A DNA stretch of 64,000 bases, from positions 1,666,575 to 1,730,574 of the forward strand of contig ML133400.1 of assembly GCA_003864495.1 (NCBI GenBank), read 5' to 3'. Shown one piece after another: positions 36,501 through 50,900 of this stretch. The position numbers were made by a program, and so were the translations under genes. The first letter of the stretch is position 1, and each line of letters starts with the position of its first letter. The notes beneath the pieces are model-generated. The model was not told the origin of the DNA. It saw only the letters and a program-made list of their open reading frames with translations, and did not search any database. This stretch comes from Nemopilema nomurai. Its lineage: Eukaryota > Cnidaria > Scyphozoa > Rhizostomeae > Rhizostomatidae.

Positions 36501-39500
36501 GGATACAGAAATTTCGCGGTTTAAAAATGAAAATGCTCAATTGGAAAAGCTCCGTATAGAAAGAGAAAAGGTTTGCTAGGCTTCTTTGTAGTGATCAGAT
36601 CAAGGATTTTTCAGACGTATTTCTCTGATTGCTTCCAAACATTCAGTCCTTGAACACTGTTTTGCGATTCTATTTTGTAAGTTCACTTTTCCTTGCTGAA
36701 CCGTCGATAAAGGATACCCAACTGAATCATAAACGTTAATGCCAATATTTTATAGGAAGCAACCAACTTTTTCTCAACTATTGTCTTTTGTTTTTACATC
36801 ATTCTGCGCTGGATATATGTTAATGCTGGATAGTTACGATTGCAAAGTTGATAGTGTGAAAGTCAAAGTCAAAACTTTCACAGAAACTATGGAGTGCATA
36901 TTAGCAATACTTGTATAAGAGGAAGTAGCATCTTTGTTTTTTATGCCATTTTCTCACACAGAAGCTTGCTGAATTTTCGCTATTACTGTTGAAAATTTAG
37001 GCCTAAGCGTATCGTTGCTGAAGCAATTTTAGTTGGGTTTTTAATCTATCGATTCCATATGGGATACCTTCATCTGCATTTGGCTTTGCCATTGAACTCA
37101 CATATTCTTGTTTGCTATCTTGAATAGGAGCTGAAAAATTTGCAATCTCAAGTGGAGCAGTTTAAGCATGAACGATCAATTGAACTGGATCGAATTGAAA
37201 AATTTAGAACGGAAGAAATGCAGAATCTTAAGTAGGCTGATTACTATCGTTGAGCTTATACACTTAAATTTACATTTTTGTGTATTTTCATCATTATCAG
37301 TGACTATGTGGGGTGAAAGGGGATATGGGGTACCGTACAGATGGCGACATATTTGAATATGTATATTCTTGAGCTGCTATGAGGTTTTATATGTCCTGTT
37401 CTTTGCAATATTTTGCTTTGTTATGTTGATTGTGTTTTGTGGCATGGCATTTTCATGAATTCCTTCTTCATTCATAAAACCCTTCTGTCTCTTCCAAATA
37501 CTTTTTCACATGTAATCTCAAGCCAGGTATCGCTGCTTTTCTGGCCATTTTATAATCCCCTTTTATCAAGTGGATGTAAAAGACCTTTTCTGCTTTGCGC
37601 AGATTGTTTACTGTTTAATATTTTTAAACATGAGTACCCAACGGGATTTTGTGACAGTCCCTGGCACAGGTACCAATTCCCTTTTGTCCTGCAGGCGCGA
37701 GAGGAAGATGTTTGACAAATATCAAAAGGCCATACGATCAGGTCCGAGCAAGAAGGAGAGGGAGGAGATAGAAGCAATGAAACAACAGGTTTTTTCTATC
37801 TTCAATATGATCGTCTATAAATATCTATATCTGTGTAATAATGTAATGCATGTTTTAAAACTAAATGTTGCGAGAAGAGATTCTCTGCTTTTTCGTTGTA
37901 TTAAAATGATACAATCTGAAGATACGCGGAGCTTTGACGGCGTTACTGCTAGGAAGCACGTAACCCTTAAATTGCAGCATGTTGCTCTTGGATCCTCTTG
38001 GCATTGATGACATCTTTTCTACTTTAAGTGCAATTGGCTTTTTGCTTATGATTATCTGTTTTCTTCTACCAACACACAAGATTGTCATTGTTTAGTAGGT
38101 GTTTCCAAAACAGTGCTTAGAACAGAGTTTCCTACGACTTTCAATTCAGCAGACATGCTTTGAATAGTATCATTTTTCTTTGTTAATAGTATCACTGTAA
38201 TATATGTTATTACTACCTCCTTCTTATGTAAAACTTTATGCATGCCATTTGATCCCTCCGTCCTGGAGCAGACCCCATTTTGTACCCCAGGTCTAGCCCT
38301 GCTTTCAGTGGTTTGAAGCGTTGGTGGATAAAGAAATACCTGTAATTTGATCGATTTTGCCCTTTTAAGTCAAGGTTTCCACTCAACAGTTTTTTTAAGC
38401 AAACAAAGTTGTAACTCAGAAATAATGTTTTTAACTAGTGTATTATCTTTTCAGATTGCGGAAATCCAAGATGATTTGAAACGGCGGGAAAATAAATGGA
38501 ACGGAGCTGCCGCAAGATTTAGAACAAGGATTCAAGAGTTGGAGAATGAAAATTTTGAACTGAAAGAAACAGTTTCCCTTTTAGAGAAAGAGCGGCTGCA
38601 AAGATGGTTCCAAGAGGATTCAAAGGTAGTTTGTTCATTTGCTTAACCAACATTGCTATTTGCCTTTTACTCAACCTCCTAAACCACATTCGTATTAATG
38701 TAGAGTGAGTATTTTGCAACGTTCGATTGAAGTCTTACGATACTAAGTATCATATCAAAGTGGGTTGTTAACAACTGCATACTTCTTCTGAATGAAGATT
38801 AATTTATTGCCGAATGTTTGTTGTGTATAAATGGTGATGGTTGTAAGTTGCTGCTACAATTTTCACGCTTAATATGATGACAACACAATATTACAAGTTT
38901 CCAGACGATTGACAATTGCCTGATTACTGACATTTGCCAGATCATTGACAATTGCCTGATGATTGACTGCCATATTTACCTATGAGATATTTCCAAATGA
39001 GAACGGAGTAACAGAGACATTGCCTGATATTTGCCTAGCGTGTTTAAGCTTGTTCGGGCCGAAACATGTTTGGGATTCAAGTCAATTAAAACTGAAGTAG
39101 AAGAGTAATTGCTTCTTTTGCAGTCATCAGCTTTACTCAAATCAACGGCTATTTGGAAATATGCTGACTTTTTTATACTAACCGAAAGAAAATTATTTGT
39201 TTACATAAGAGTTTATGTATCTTTTTTCTGATTCCTGTTATTAAAGGTTGATAAACAGGAGGCTTTTTAAATGAATTAATTTGATTGAATTTTCGGCAAT
39301 TCCGTTTCAATTTGCAGTTCCGCTGATGTTCTTTTTGATTTTCCTTGACAGAAAAACTCCTTGAAGGAAGATACTGCTGCCACAGCTATGGACCAGCTGA
39401 AAGGTTTCTGTCGATTTTTAATTTGTCGTGAACTTTCATTTAAAAAAAGGGGTTTTCTGTACCCGCTTTTTCTTGACACAAGTATTTGAGAAATATAGCC

Positions 39501-42500
39501 ACACCAAGGCTGGTCATGACAGAAAGAGATGACCTAATGGGAATACAGTATTTGTGCTAGAAATATGAGGAGTAGTGAAATTCTGCTTTTAGTATACTGA
39601 AGTAATGTTTGTCCGACACTCCTCATAGTATGCAAATACTGGAAAAATGACCAGAAACTGACAACTTTTAATATAATGCTGGCTGTGGATCAATTACACT
39701 AAAGGGTGGTCAGGAGAGTGCATGATTGGTTGACAAACGACCAATCAGCGTGCGGTTTTGGTAAAATATCTCTACATCCTCAAAACCTAATTGACCTCTT
39801 GGCTTAGAGCTTAATGTACAAGAAATGAAAATATACTTCCCACAGATAGATATCTGATTTGTTCTTCAAAGGTTTTACTTCTTGTTTCTATTTGTTATTA
39901 TCTAGGAATGGGATTGATAGATAGTCTAATCCTCTGTAATGGTTCCTATTATTGACAAAAACTTTTTCTTTGTATTCACAAGTAATTATAGGCACCCGAA
40001 CATTTAATTTTGGTCGTTATAATCAAGGAACTCTGAAGAAATAATTTTTAGCGAAACATCCGGAGGATAAAGAAACTACATATGTTTCTATGTACCTATG
40101 TTTCTTTTAAGGAAATATATAATGTGGCCATACATATTTTAGTACGGATTTAAATGGAGCCGGTCTCACGTGGACGCGACCTTAGCTTTTTTTCTGTAAA
40201 AATCCCGGGTATCCTTTACTCAGTTGCTGCGTTTTACTTTGTAGAATACGAGACCAATAAGACCGAGATGTTGAACTCAAAACCAACACAGCAAACGTAT
40301 GTGCATTTATGTTTCCTAATGTCCGCGCATGTCTACTTATGTACATTTATGTTCTGAATGTTCTTATGTGTCTGCTTATGTTCACTTATGTTCACTTATG
40401 TTCTAGAATGTTCGCATGTGTCTGCTTATGTTCACTTGTGTTTGCTCTTGTCTACTCGCGCTCCTGGATGTTCACTTACATGCATTTGCCTTCCGAGAGT
40501 ATTTCAACGCCTTGCTGAAAATGTTTGCGTTCCTACCGAGCTTAAGTTTACTCCGTTTTATCTGCCAACACAACAATGGTTTTTATTTGATTTCATTTTT
40601 AACCTAGCCGCACTGTTAAGTTTTCCAAATGCGTTTGTATGTTGTATTTTTTCCAATTTACGAATTTAGTGTTCCCAGAAAAGTCAAATCCATATTAAAA
40701 AAGAATGGAACTCTAGCAAGCGGAAATGAAAGTGGCAAGCAAAGCCAAAAAGTGGAAGGGGTACCAAGGAAAGACATTTTGCCATTAATGCAGCCAGAGG
40801 ATCCAGAGTAAAAATATATTGCATTTTATATCTTACCTGTTCTGTGCAGGCCTGTTTTAATAGAGATTTCAGCAGAAATCATTGTTTTAGAAACAACAGA
40901 GTAAGCGTAACAGAACTGAGCTCACCATCGCCTTAGTTTGGCTTAAGTTTAGTTGAATACTGGACCCAAACAAATGACTGAGATTGCGTTCTCCTAATCA
41001 AGCAAGCTTCGTGTGTCCAGAAGTTAGTGAAGCTACTTGTAAAAGCCTGGATGCTGATAGGGATGATCCTCTCAATGGAAAGTAGAATGGGAGCTTAGCT
41101 CCTTTGGCATCCCCTATTCAGCACCCCGGCGCATAATCTGTTGTTAACCCCTGTAAATACCGGACCTTAATGGGAATGTGCCTCTTCTCAATGCGTCAAA
41201 TCAGGTTTCTTAAAGGTAACTTGAATGCAATTAGAAAATTAAGACAGGCATCGGTCAGGATAAGCAGCTTTACGCATTCTTGAGGAATTATGAATTGTCT
41301 CGTAGTCCAATGTCCCAAAGTTTTTTTTGAGTAGATATTTGGTACCTGCCAATGCTTATTCTTACATTTATATATCTCTTCTTTTCTTCACCAAAGACTG
41401 TCAGACAATATGTTATCCAAAGGAAATCCTGAGGAGTTGAAAAGTCGCTTATCTCTTACTCCTGAACGGCAGAGCAATCAAATTTCAAAGCAAGATGATT
41501 CCCAAATACGACACCTCGACGGAAAAGTACAGTTTTTGTCATTCGATAAATTCTTCATCTTGCATTACAAAAAAAATGTAAATGTCAAAAGAATATCATG
41601 GTCCCATCTTTATTTTCGCGAAACTTCTACTCTTTCACAGCAGCAGTGTGCAACTAAATGCACATCTGGCCACAGGACAGAATTATTTTGGTCAGCTGAT
41701 TTGATCGTATTCTCGATTACAAAACCATCTCCAAACACATTAACTAATTCTTGATTTATAACTTCATAGAATTTCTTTGTTTCTAAAAAAATAAATTGCA
41801 CTCAATAAACTTTACCATAATTAGTTTCTTTTCATAAGTAATGGATGACAATTGAGTTAATTAGAAATTTATATTTTAGGTTGAGCGAATTCTAAGTGAT
41901 GGTTCCAGGGAAATCGAGTTCCCAAACGGGACAAAGAAGACAATTGATCAATTGTCCCAAAACGTTACAGTCTCTTTTTTCAATGGTGACGTGAAACAGA
42001 TGTTTCCGGATGGTAGAACGGTATGAACAACCTTTTTTCCGATTTTTTCAAGGCGTAATGATGTTCTATTTTGAGCATGATTTACATTCTGAAATCGCAG
42101 CCTTAAAGGAGCTTTGCTAGTATTGGAATGTAAGAGAAAGTAGACTCCATCTTGGATTCTTTCTAGTTGAAGTTAACCAAAGTCCCGTTTCTGTTGACAT
42201 GTTTTTCGCACAGGCGTGTCTTAATAATACCTCAGTTAACAGCTCCTGATTGATAAAATTTCGTAGATATATTTAATTTAATTTTAGTGCCTGTTTCTTT
42301 GCAGGTATATTTCTATGCAGAGTCGAAAACAACCCACACTTCATACAAAGACGGAGCTGAAGTGTTCGAATTTTCAAAGTAGGTCTTTGCACTCGCAAAT
42401 GTAGCAACAGACTCTGGCTAGACGAGTAACATCAACAGTATCATTCTTCAGCCGCCACCGCTATTCCAGTTACTTTTACCCCAACCTAATTCTCGCCCTC

Positions 42501-43470
42501 AGCTTGTTAAAGCTTTCTGCGTTTGTGACTTTATCGTCAATGAAATGATTTAACTTGAACAAAGCGTCATGTAAAAATATTTGCTTTTATATATAGCGGG
42601 CAATCGGAGAAGCATTTTCCGGATGGACGAAAAGTCATAACCTTTAATGATGAAACTGTGAAGTGCATATTTCCCAGTGGAGCAGAAGAAACTGTATTTG
42701 CTGATGGGACCATTCAAAATGTGGATCCCAGTGGAAAAAGGACAATCTCTTTTCCCAACGGACAGCGGGAAATTCACACTGAAAATTACAAGGTTGGCCT
42801 AATTACTTTTCCCCTAATTTCATAATGACAGGGTGAGAGCCATTTTCTGGGGAGGGGACCGGCAAGGAACAGGTTTTTGTGAGATTATGTTTGCCACCTT
42901 GCCTTTTGAGGTGCGATATTTGCTTTTTGCAAATGTCAAATGCATCGGGATGGGACGATTATCTCTTTAGCCCCTTGGCTATGTCATTTGTGATTCATTT
43001 TGAGCACTTCAGCCATTCTGCTATGACCTTTCTATACCCGAACCATCGATTTCACAAGAAGATGCAAGTGAAGTATATATCTTCAGTTTTCGCGAAGCTG
43101 CAACAAGCTTCAAGGCCTATACGCTTAAAAGTCTATAGATTTGTCTATGGGCTGATTCGATGAACGAGTCAGGGTAGTTTTGTTTCTAATTTTCATAATT
43201 CTATGCCTATTGGTTAGGTTTGCTTGCAACGAAGATGCAACACAGAGTAAGAATTGGAGCATTAACTAGATAATTTCGAATATTTAGGCCTGACTACACA
43301 TCTTTGTATTGAGCAAACCACTCTTTCGTCCACAGCGACGTGAATACCCTGATGGCACAATGAAAACCGTTTACCAAGATGGTAGACAGGAGACTCGCTA
43401 TTCGTCTGGAAGAGTTCGCGTGAAGAACCAAGCTGGTGACGTCATAGTCGATACAGGACAGTCTTCATGA
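30572..43470 (+). CDS. CENPJ: Centriole assembly protein CPAP / CENPJ (Sas-4 family)
   Basis: Twenty exons join without a phase error: 30572-31303, 32639-32687, 33331-33614, 33868-33983, 34456-34558, 35020-35173, 35569-35730, 35906-36111, 36355-36570, 37128-37231, 37695-37788, 38455-38625, 39352-39403, 40245-40296, 40670-40807, 41397-41526, 41880-42020, 42305-42378, 42597-42792, 43336-43470 (1102 residues; human about 1338). CPAP binds tubulin and sets centriole length, and is recruited by STIL. Exon 3 has the tubulin-binding PN2-3/SAC signature ([10 protein letters not shown], then [10 protein letters not shown] at 299-308). Exons 8-12 match [10 protein letters not shown] and a long coiled coil (about 640-795; [20 protein letters not shown]). 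Exons 17-20 encode the C-terminal TCP10/G-box beta domain (about 918-1102) with repeated FPDG/YPDG turns and the final [18 protein letters not shown] 30572 is preceded by an in-frame GTG. Exons 8 and 14 rest on splice signals, phase and weak similarity. Confidence 0.93.
34145..34227. repeat. GATT tetranucleotide microsatellite (CPAP intron 4)
   Basis: Imperfect tandem gatt/catt units run for about 80 bp inside the intron between the exons ending at 33983 and starting at 34456. Confidence 0.9.
38907..38960. repeat. Short direct repeat in CPAP intron 12
   Basis: The 17-bp core attgacaattgcctgat occurs at 38908-38924 and again at 38944-38960, 36 bp apart, with related gatt/gcctga fragments around it. 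Confidence 0.7.
39611..39636 (-). repeat. Second copy of the 27.7-kb dispersed repeat
   Basis: This segment (gtccgacactcctcatagta...) is the reverse complement of the interior of the foldback element near 27750-27775 with one mismatch over about 26 bp. It sits in the CPAP intron between exons 13 and 14. Only the core is shared; the 34-bp inverted arms were not seen here. Confidence 0.65.
40299..40480. repeat. Imperfect minisatellite (CPAP intron 14)
   Basis: Variants of tgtctgcttatgttcactta recur about seven times right after the donor of the 40245-40296 exon. Similar frames on this strand all read as Cys/Leu/Met-rich repeats, which are by-products of the repeat and not genes. Confidence 0.8.
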
Positions 43471-44924
43471 CCCCAGAAACTCTAATTGTTTACGCTTGTT
43501 CATTTGTTGTATCATACTGATAAATATTTAGGTTACTTGAATAGCTCTTTTAAATATTAATCGATTTATTTGTTAACTGTAAATATTTCTGGATTGTGAT
43601 TTATCTTTAGAATGTAGGCATTGTAGGAATTTCAAAGCCGTCATTCAGTTGGGGATTATTTTGTGCAAAAGGCTGTCTGTTATTCGAAATGCACCTGCGA
43701 GAGGCAAACGGAAGCAGATGCATTCTGGGCTACCACGATTGTGTCACGAATTTAGAACACCGATGCTTAGGAGTACAAGTTGATAGCCTCAACCAAATGA
43801 CGGTATTCGTGGCTAGCGTTTGTGGTATGATGCTGCTAGATGCTGTAGAGAATCAATTGATTATCTTACACTAATGTTTGGCACTATTGAGAACTGCGTG
43901 TGCATTCCACAGTTGCGAACTGGTTGTTATGCTGGGTTCTGATTTGACTCGAAGGACCTATCTACATCTGTTGGGTTCAGTTTTTTTATTTTAACTGACT
44001 TGTGGCAATAGTTTTGAGTTATAGGCCTTGTTTTTTGGCAAAAGACATGGGAGCCATAGATGCGACATGGGGTCCAGGGGGCGAAGCTCCCGGGAGCTTC
44101 TGAGATTTTGCCATTCCTGAGGACTTTCAATGGTTGGAGTCCTTTAATTTTTTTCTAAAAAGACTCTTTCAGCGTAGAAAACGCATAAGAACTACAAGTT
44201 TATTATTCTCATTGGATGAATTGTTTTGGAGCTACTAGATATATTAACAATGAAAATTGATCACCATATAAAAGATGTAAGACTTCTAATGCCAAACATA
44301 AATTTACACATGAGCGTTTGCGAGTCGACAGACCGGCCCATTTTTTATCTTGCATGCAAGTTGCAACAAAGCAAGTGCAGTTTATCGAGGTCAAAGATCT
44401 TATCCTATTGAGTTCAGGGAAGATTGTGCGGTATAAAAAGCAATTGAATTTATATTTGTGCTCCATTGCGTTATAGCAAGGAAGGGCTCTATCGCCAATA
44501 CCTCCCCCCGTACCCTTAAGCTAGCGCAAAACTCAGTACAAAATAACATTGCTCTGCGAAAATAGGGGGCGTACCCTTGGGTCCTGTCTGAAATAGATCA
44601 ATTTTCAAGATACTTGATGAGCTCGGCATGTCATTTCAAATGGATTGTGTATTTTCGAATGTATTTAAATCCAAATTTTATAAACAGAGATAGCTATTGC
44701 TGCCAAAATGAGTACAGGAGAAACTCGTTAAATTCCCGTTCTAGCAAATACTTTGGAACGCTTTGCTTGTAGCCTCTGTTCTGTGGCTTCAATCTTATGT
44801 CTTTGAGTACCTCGTGTCCCTGTGTCGCATTGGCGCGAAGTTTTTTGGGGCTCCATGAAAGTGGCGAATTTGTAATCGTTTATATAAATCAGCAATTTCT
44901 TGGATTTCAAGAAAACTTTCGGAA
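43471..44924. other. CPAP-RAD54B intergenic region
   Basis: Holds the CPAP 3' UTR and the presumed RAD54B promoter. A G/C-rich block at 44069-44105 (ggtccagggggcgaagctcc) looks like dispersed repeat DNA. Small frames here (43689-43874, 44209-44466) show no recognisable domain. Confidence 0.4.
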
Positions 44925-47900
44925 ATGAAACGCTCCTCAGCACCTTCCGCAGCTCTTGGACAGTCAATGAACTCTGAAAAACGAGGAAAATTCGCTACTC
45001 CCTTCAAAAGTCCTGAAGTAGCTGATAATGCTGGAAGCAGTAAAGCGGACAAGGAAAACACGCAAAATGGAGATTTTGCTCAACGGTTTTATGATGACAA
45101 GAAGCAGAGTAAGGTTTTGTTCCTCGAGTCAAAATATAAGGAAATAGTTATAGAACTAATTGCTTTAAATTCAAGGAGAAGGGTATAAGAATCCCTTTTC
45201 GTATATCAGTAAATCGGATCCTTTTAACTCTCAGCTTGAAAGACACTCAATGCTATTAAAGACCTCGAGGTTTCTCCACGATCATGCATCCTCCTCCTTT
45301 TCTTCACTTTTATTTTGAGGGTTTTAGGTGCTTTCTTTTCAAATGAGTTTTCAAAAACATGGATTCAGATATCTTGACTGGACGTTCAGATGGTCCTATA
45401 AGAGCATTATTGGTCCACAGGCGCGCGCAGGCCTTTGCCTTCTAGAAAGCATTCTCTACTCTGCGTGCCATAAATCATTTTCGTTCAAACGGCTGGACGA
45501 AACATTTGTATCAGATCGTATCGTATCCGGCCAGCATTTAATAATAATCACCAATGCACTGATCTTTCTGTGCTACTATTTTCTCTCTTAGTAGATTTAC
45601 CATGCTTTACAGCATTTAAGACTTGATATTACTAATTGCATCATCATTTTGTTACTTTAAAAAGTCTTTGCTAACATATTGGCAAAAGTGATTCTTTCTC
45701 AACCTAGCTACAGATAGAGTGAAAGAATATATGTCTCATTTAGTGATCAATTTACCTTTCATTTGATAAATAATTGACTAGAGAGTTGGCATCAGCTACT
45801 GTAAATTGTATTGTTAGCAATTAGAGCATAATTTAATCTTATAGAATAGAAGAAAGGCATTGTTATAGTTTTGCAAGTTTTTCATTTACTTAAGAGCATA
45901 CATAACTTGTCTTTGATGAATATTTTGGAATACTTTCTCTGTTTTTGAAACCATATGCTACTATTGAGAGATTTAAAGAGTACTATATAGTTTATATCTA
46001 TGAACACTGGGAGGTTTCCAGGGCAATTGTTTTAGTAATTGAAAAAGTGCTCTTTCTCAGTATATCTTTAGATTAATTTCAATTCACTGTTTATAGATAT
46101 TCAAACAACAGTTTCTAGTGATTGTGGAAAGAAATATTTCAGTGTTGTTTGGTAAGTGTTACAAATATGCATTGCGTTGTTCTGTTTTCTATGCTTCAAA
46201 AACTTCAAATTATAATGGATATTTAATTATAGCACTCAATCATGTTCCAAGCTACCATCACTTTTTATCAGGTTGAAAGCGTTTTTGCTAGTGGATTTTT
46301 GATCTTGTATAGCAGTAGAAATGTCTTTGTAAATCTAGATTATAAATACTTTGTTGCTGAAATAGTAACTACACCCAACTCTAATTAATTTTCACTGACT
46401 TTTTAGGTGCAAAGCATCAAAGAAGAAAGTTAGTACATTTCAGTCAAAGCTTTCTTTTATAGGATGTTATCTCAAGACAACCTTTCTATTCTAACATTCT
46501 GTCTTTCTATTCTTTCATTTTGAAGTCTCTCTCTAGTAAATACATGACTGTTTTTTACTCCACTTTTGCTCTTAAGTTCCTAAGATGGGCTGTAATACCA
46601 AATATATTTTGACAGAGTAGTTAGCCAAACAAATAAGTCAATGAAACTATAATGTTTGGAATCATAGTTTTAGGATTTTACAGAATGATTTAAGGTCCTT
46701 TGATTGTCTTTTGGTAAATCTTAATTGTAGCTGTAAGGTAAACCTTTATCAGAAGATAACTTTATATAAATGATCAGTTTTGTTTTCTTGATTTTCACTT
46801 AATAGAAAAATTTAGCTAGTTCTTCTTACCCAGTGGTAATTTGTATTCATTTTCTTATCAATGTTAACTCTATTTTTAGCACAAGACTTGGGACAATGAT
46901 GGTGAGGCTCATTTTTATTTATCAAAGTGAAGTTGGTGCTTTTATATCTTAACACATATCAAAGGAATGCCGACAACATAGTTGCATTCTGTTACGACTG
47001 CTTCATGATGGGCATGGTAGTATCTAATATGTTTCTCATGTTGCCTGCAACTTTTAGTCTCAATTGACAAACTCTTTGGAAAATATTTGCCAGCCTTATA
47101 AGAATAAATTTTTCAAAGTTTCATTATGTATCTACGTAAAAGTTAGATTTTATTAAAATGCATTTTGCTAGTTTCCAAGACTAGGTAGACTTCTAACTAC
47201 ATTACGGTGCATAGAGAAGGAATGTCTTTCCTGGTTCTTTTCTTTTTTTGACAAGATTTGATATTCTTTAAATTTTAGGCATACTGTTAGTGAGCGGTAG
47301 ATTTGCTACTTTGAAAGACCTTGAAGGAAAGGAGTATGTTATTCACATCATTTCCTCATTTTGTTTTCATTGTGTTTATAATTCATCCCCTTTTTTATCA
47401 AGGTGCTAATGGCAACTTGTATGTATGTATAAATGCAAATATGTGTGTATGTATTTATGTTTCCGCTATTTCATGTATTTGTGAATTGTTGTATGATCAA
47501 GCATTTGTTCAAAAATTTTCCCAGCATTGGTCGTGCTTCAGGCTTGAAGTCATCCCAACTGGAATCTCTATGCGAAGGCTCTGTCTTATCAGTTGGTGTT
47601 AAGGATGTAGAGGTATGCTTGGTTTTAGTCCCTGTTTGATCATTCATCGCTTAGCAATGCCATTGTCGCATGATATGTACCACATATTGGCACATGTATT
47701 TGTCTAATGTCCAATGACATGTCCAATTCTGGATCTAATTATGCTACAATAATCTGCTTTTGAAGAAGGGCATTCCGTAATGCACAGTCTACAGTGCGCT
47801 CAAAGACAAACTAAACAACACTCTAATTGGATCAAAGCACCCAAGAATCATGTCACTAGTGAATATGTTGCTGATGTATTTATATCTGTCATATAACATT

Positions 47901-50900
47901 CAAGAGTAGGCTGTAACATGTCTGTAAAATGTGAAACATAACCTAGTAGCTTTATTTTTGGTGAAATACATCCCCTGGCATTTTCATAACAGTGGTGCGG
48001 TTCAGGGTTACTTGACAAAACTGAAAAAACCAGAAGCAAACTTGTTGCCTAAAGACGAACAAAGGTTGTACTGGTATTAATGGTATTGAAGTCTTAATTT
48101 CAAGAAAGATCTTTAGTTGTTTTACGATATAAAATTACTGTCTGTAAAATTAAGCGAATGTCTCAAGGTGTTTACCGCTTTGCTTTTGTCTAATATAGCT
48201 TTGTATCCCCTGAGTGTGTTTACGTATTAGACATTGGAACAGGACTGAAGCCAAATATATGATAGCCAACCACCTTCCGTTTCTTCTAAAATAATCACTG
48301 GAATATTTGCTTAGATGTTTGCAAAGGGCCCATTTCCAGAAATAAGATCGCAAAAGGCAAAGGTACAATGGAATGTCATATATCAAGTTAGGTTTTTGAT
48401 GTAAGGTCTAATTTACAGAGCCAAATTTTGAAGATACAATTTAAAAAGCCAATGCCAGCTTTGCAATGAATCAGTTCATACTGACTTTTGTTTTCAAGGT
48501 CCTAAGTGAAGTGTCAGAAGAGTCCTACAAAAGTGGTGGCTGTTTCAATCAAGCAAATGAAGAACCCAGTCATTCCACAGGTAATAGATCATTAGATGGT
48601 CGCGAAACTCATTGATTATCCACATTTTGCTATCAGTCTGCCCTCTTGCCTGTGTCTGCCCCTTTTCTACCTGTAGGAAGAAGACATTGTGTCGTCAGTG
48701 CTGAACTGCTTCTGGTGTTGTATTTTTTTGTTTTCAATTTGTTTTTGTGGCCTATGTGGTAATCTGAAAAGGCACCCTATAGGTGGTTCTGCTTTTTATC
48801 TTTGTCGTTGAATCGATTCAGCGTTCGCTGTTTTGAACAACTACCGAGAACCAAGTTTGTTCTTGCCATGAAATAATCCATTAAGTACAGATGAAGCCTC
48901 TTACTTGATATACGGATTTCCCCTTATTGCCAAAACTGTTAGGACACCCTTATTTACGGATTTCACAAGTCCTTTCAATAGCGATATGTTACCCTTTGCC
49001 CTCTTGAAACAATGCAAGGCTATTACAAATGTGTTCGAAAACGTGTTTTTTTCAACTGCTGTATGCTATCTAAGTTCATCGTATGGACTATATTTAGCTA
49101 ATGCGAAGGTTTGAAAGTTTGAGATGGCAAAGGATATCAGGACATAATGTGCATATGAATGCTCTAGGTAATTTTTTCTACAGCGATGCCATTGGACTTT
49201 TGATCCAAAATAAGGATAGCATACATTCCTTCATTCATTCACTCTATGGCACAGAGCTGCACTGAATCACAATCTTTCGAAATCCTATTTATAACAGTGA
49301 TCGTGTTTTAAATTTCCTTTTACATTAGACAATTTCACTCTTGCTTGCTTGGCTTCGTTGTTTGTTTCGACTGTTTAACAAGCAAGTTTGCATGCCTCCG
49401 TATCAATGACCTTTCTACAAACAAGGATTGACCATACGCTCACATATGTTGAGTAAGGACCAAAGATTCAACTCGTAAAATGCCGTTTAATCACCTCACG
49501 GTCCTACGTCATCAAATGAAATTCTAAACGCGACTTTGTTTAAACAGTTGAAATGCTGCGTGTTGTTCGCCATTCGCACTATTTGCTCCACCCATCATAA
49601 CTGCAATGCTCTATACTGTTTTCTAAGAAGGCCCTTGGAAACACGCAGTGTTATAACAGCTGATAAACTGGCACTTCTTTTCTTCCCGGCAATATGACTG
49701 AATTTAAAAGCTGGACCGTTTTTAGATCCAATGTAGAGGCATTATATTTAAAAAAGATTTTGATTTAAGAACGATATAAAAAAGGCCAGCAGGACAATAA
49801 AATCCAATGTGGATCGATAGATTAAGAAATTGCGTAGTATACGGTTGGGAGAGTCCAGAAAAGTTGCCGGCTCCACGGCTGGGATCCAGAGGAACGTTTG
49901 CCTGTAAATGTGATATTCGAGGAAGGTTTATTGGTAATTTCCATTATAAGCAATGAAAGTGATTGTGAAAAAAAATTTGTTTTGAGTTGGTGATGAGGAA
50001 GATCTGAAATATAAAAATTACAATCGGAGGAAGATTATAACATTATCTGAACTCTGTCCCTTGGGATATCTTTGCATGCTTTGTCGTGCCACAGGAGATT
50101 CAATGAAAAACGTCACGTCTTTGCATCACTTTTGCCATTTCTAGACATGGCAATTTCTAGACTAGGCATGGGAACGACTAGACAATGTGATTAATTGGAA
50201 CCTGTATAGTGAAGTTGCTGCAAACACAATCTTAGCGGAACCTCTACAATGTTAGCGAGATGCTATAAAGCCAAGCCACCGTGTGACTCTTTGCTAATTT
50301 GTTTGAGTACTGTATCGTATTGTACAACGATTCGGTTGTTGTTGGTTGATATTTTTGCACTGGTGACGTCATTGTCATTGCCAGCAGGGCACAACCGCTT
50401 ATATCATCTAGTCTTGGCTTAAATGTCAATCATGATATTATAGCCAGCTTTGAGGAAGGTTTTTTTCGCTTAAGTAAACGTGGGATTGAGGAGTTCTATT
50501 TACGTCGCGTTGTCAGAAAAAACACGAGGAGATAAAATGCCCACCAAAATTCTTCGAGCATCTGCTCTGACTTGCACTATATGCAGGACACAGCTGTCTC
50601 TTCAAATAATACTTACAAGAAGGGGTTGGGTATTATTGCTGACACTGATAAGGGATTGCGAAATCTTTTCGAGGGCTATAGGAATCTTTCACAGGTATTG
50701 TGGGTAGGTTATGAGTAATCAAGCAAGGATCTTCAAAATATTGTGGAGGTTATCATGAGGATTTTCGTTTTAGATGACGTTCTATTGAAAGCCTTTGTTA
50801 TTTATCTAACAGCAGAATCTCGTATTGTTTGCTCCTTCGCGTCAGGCTGTAGTCAGTTAGAAAATAGCTAAGTACAGCACCTGCAGAATATTTTGTATAA

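Noticed and set aside
40309..40669. Several overlapping Cys/Leu/Met-rich ORFs
   Set aside because: They follow the minisatellite period in a CPAP intron and are not independent genes.
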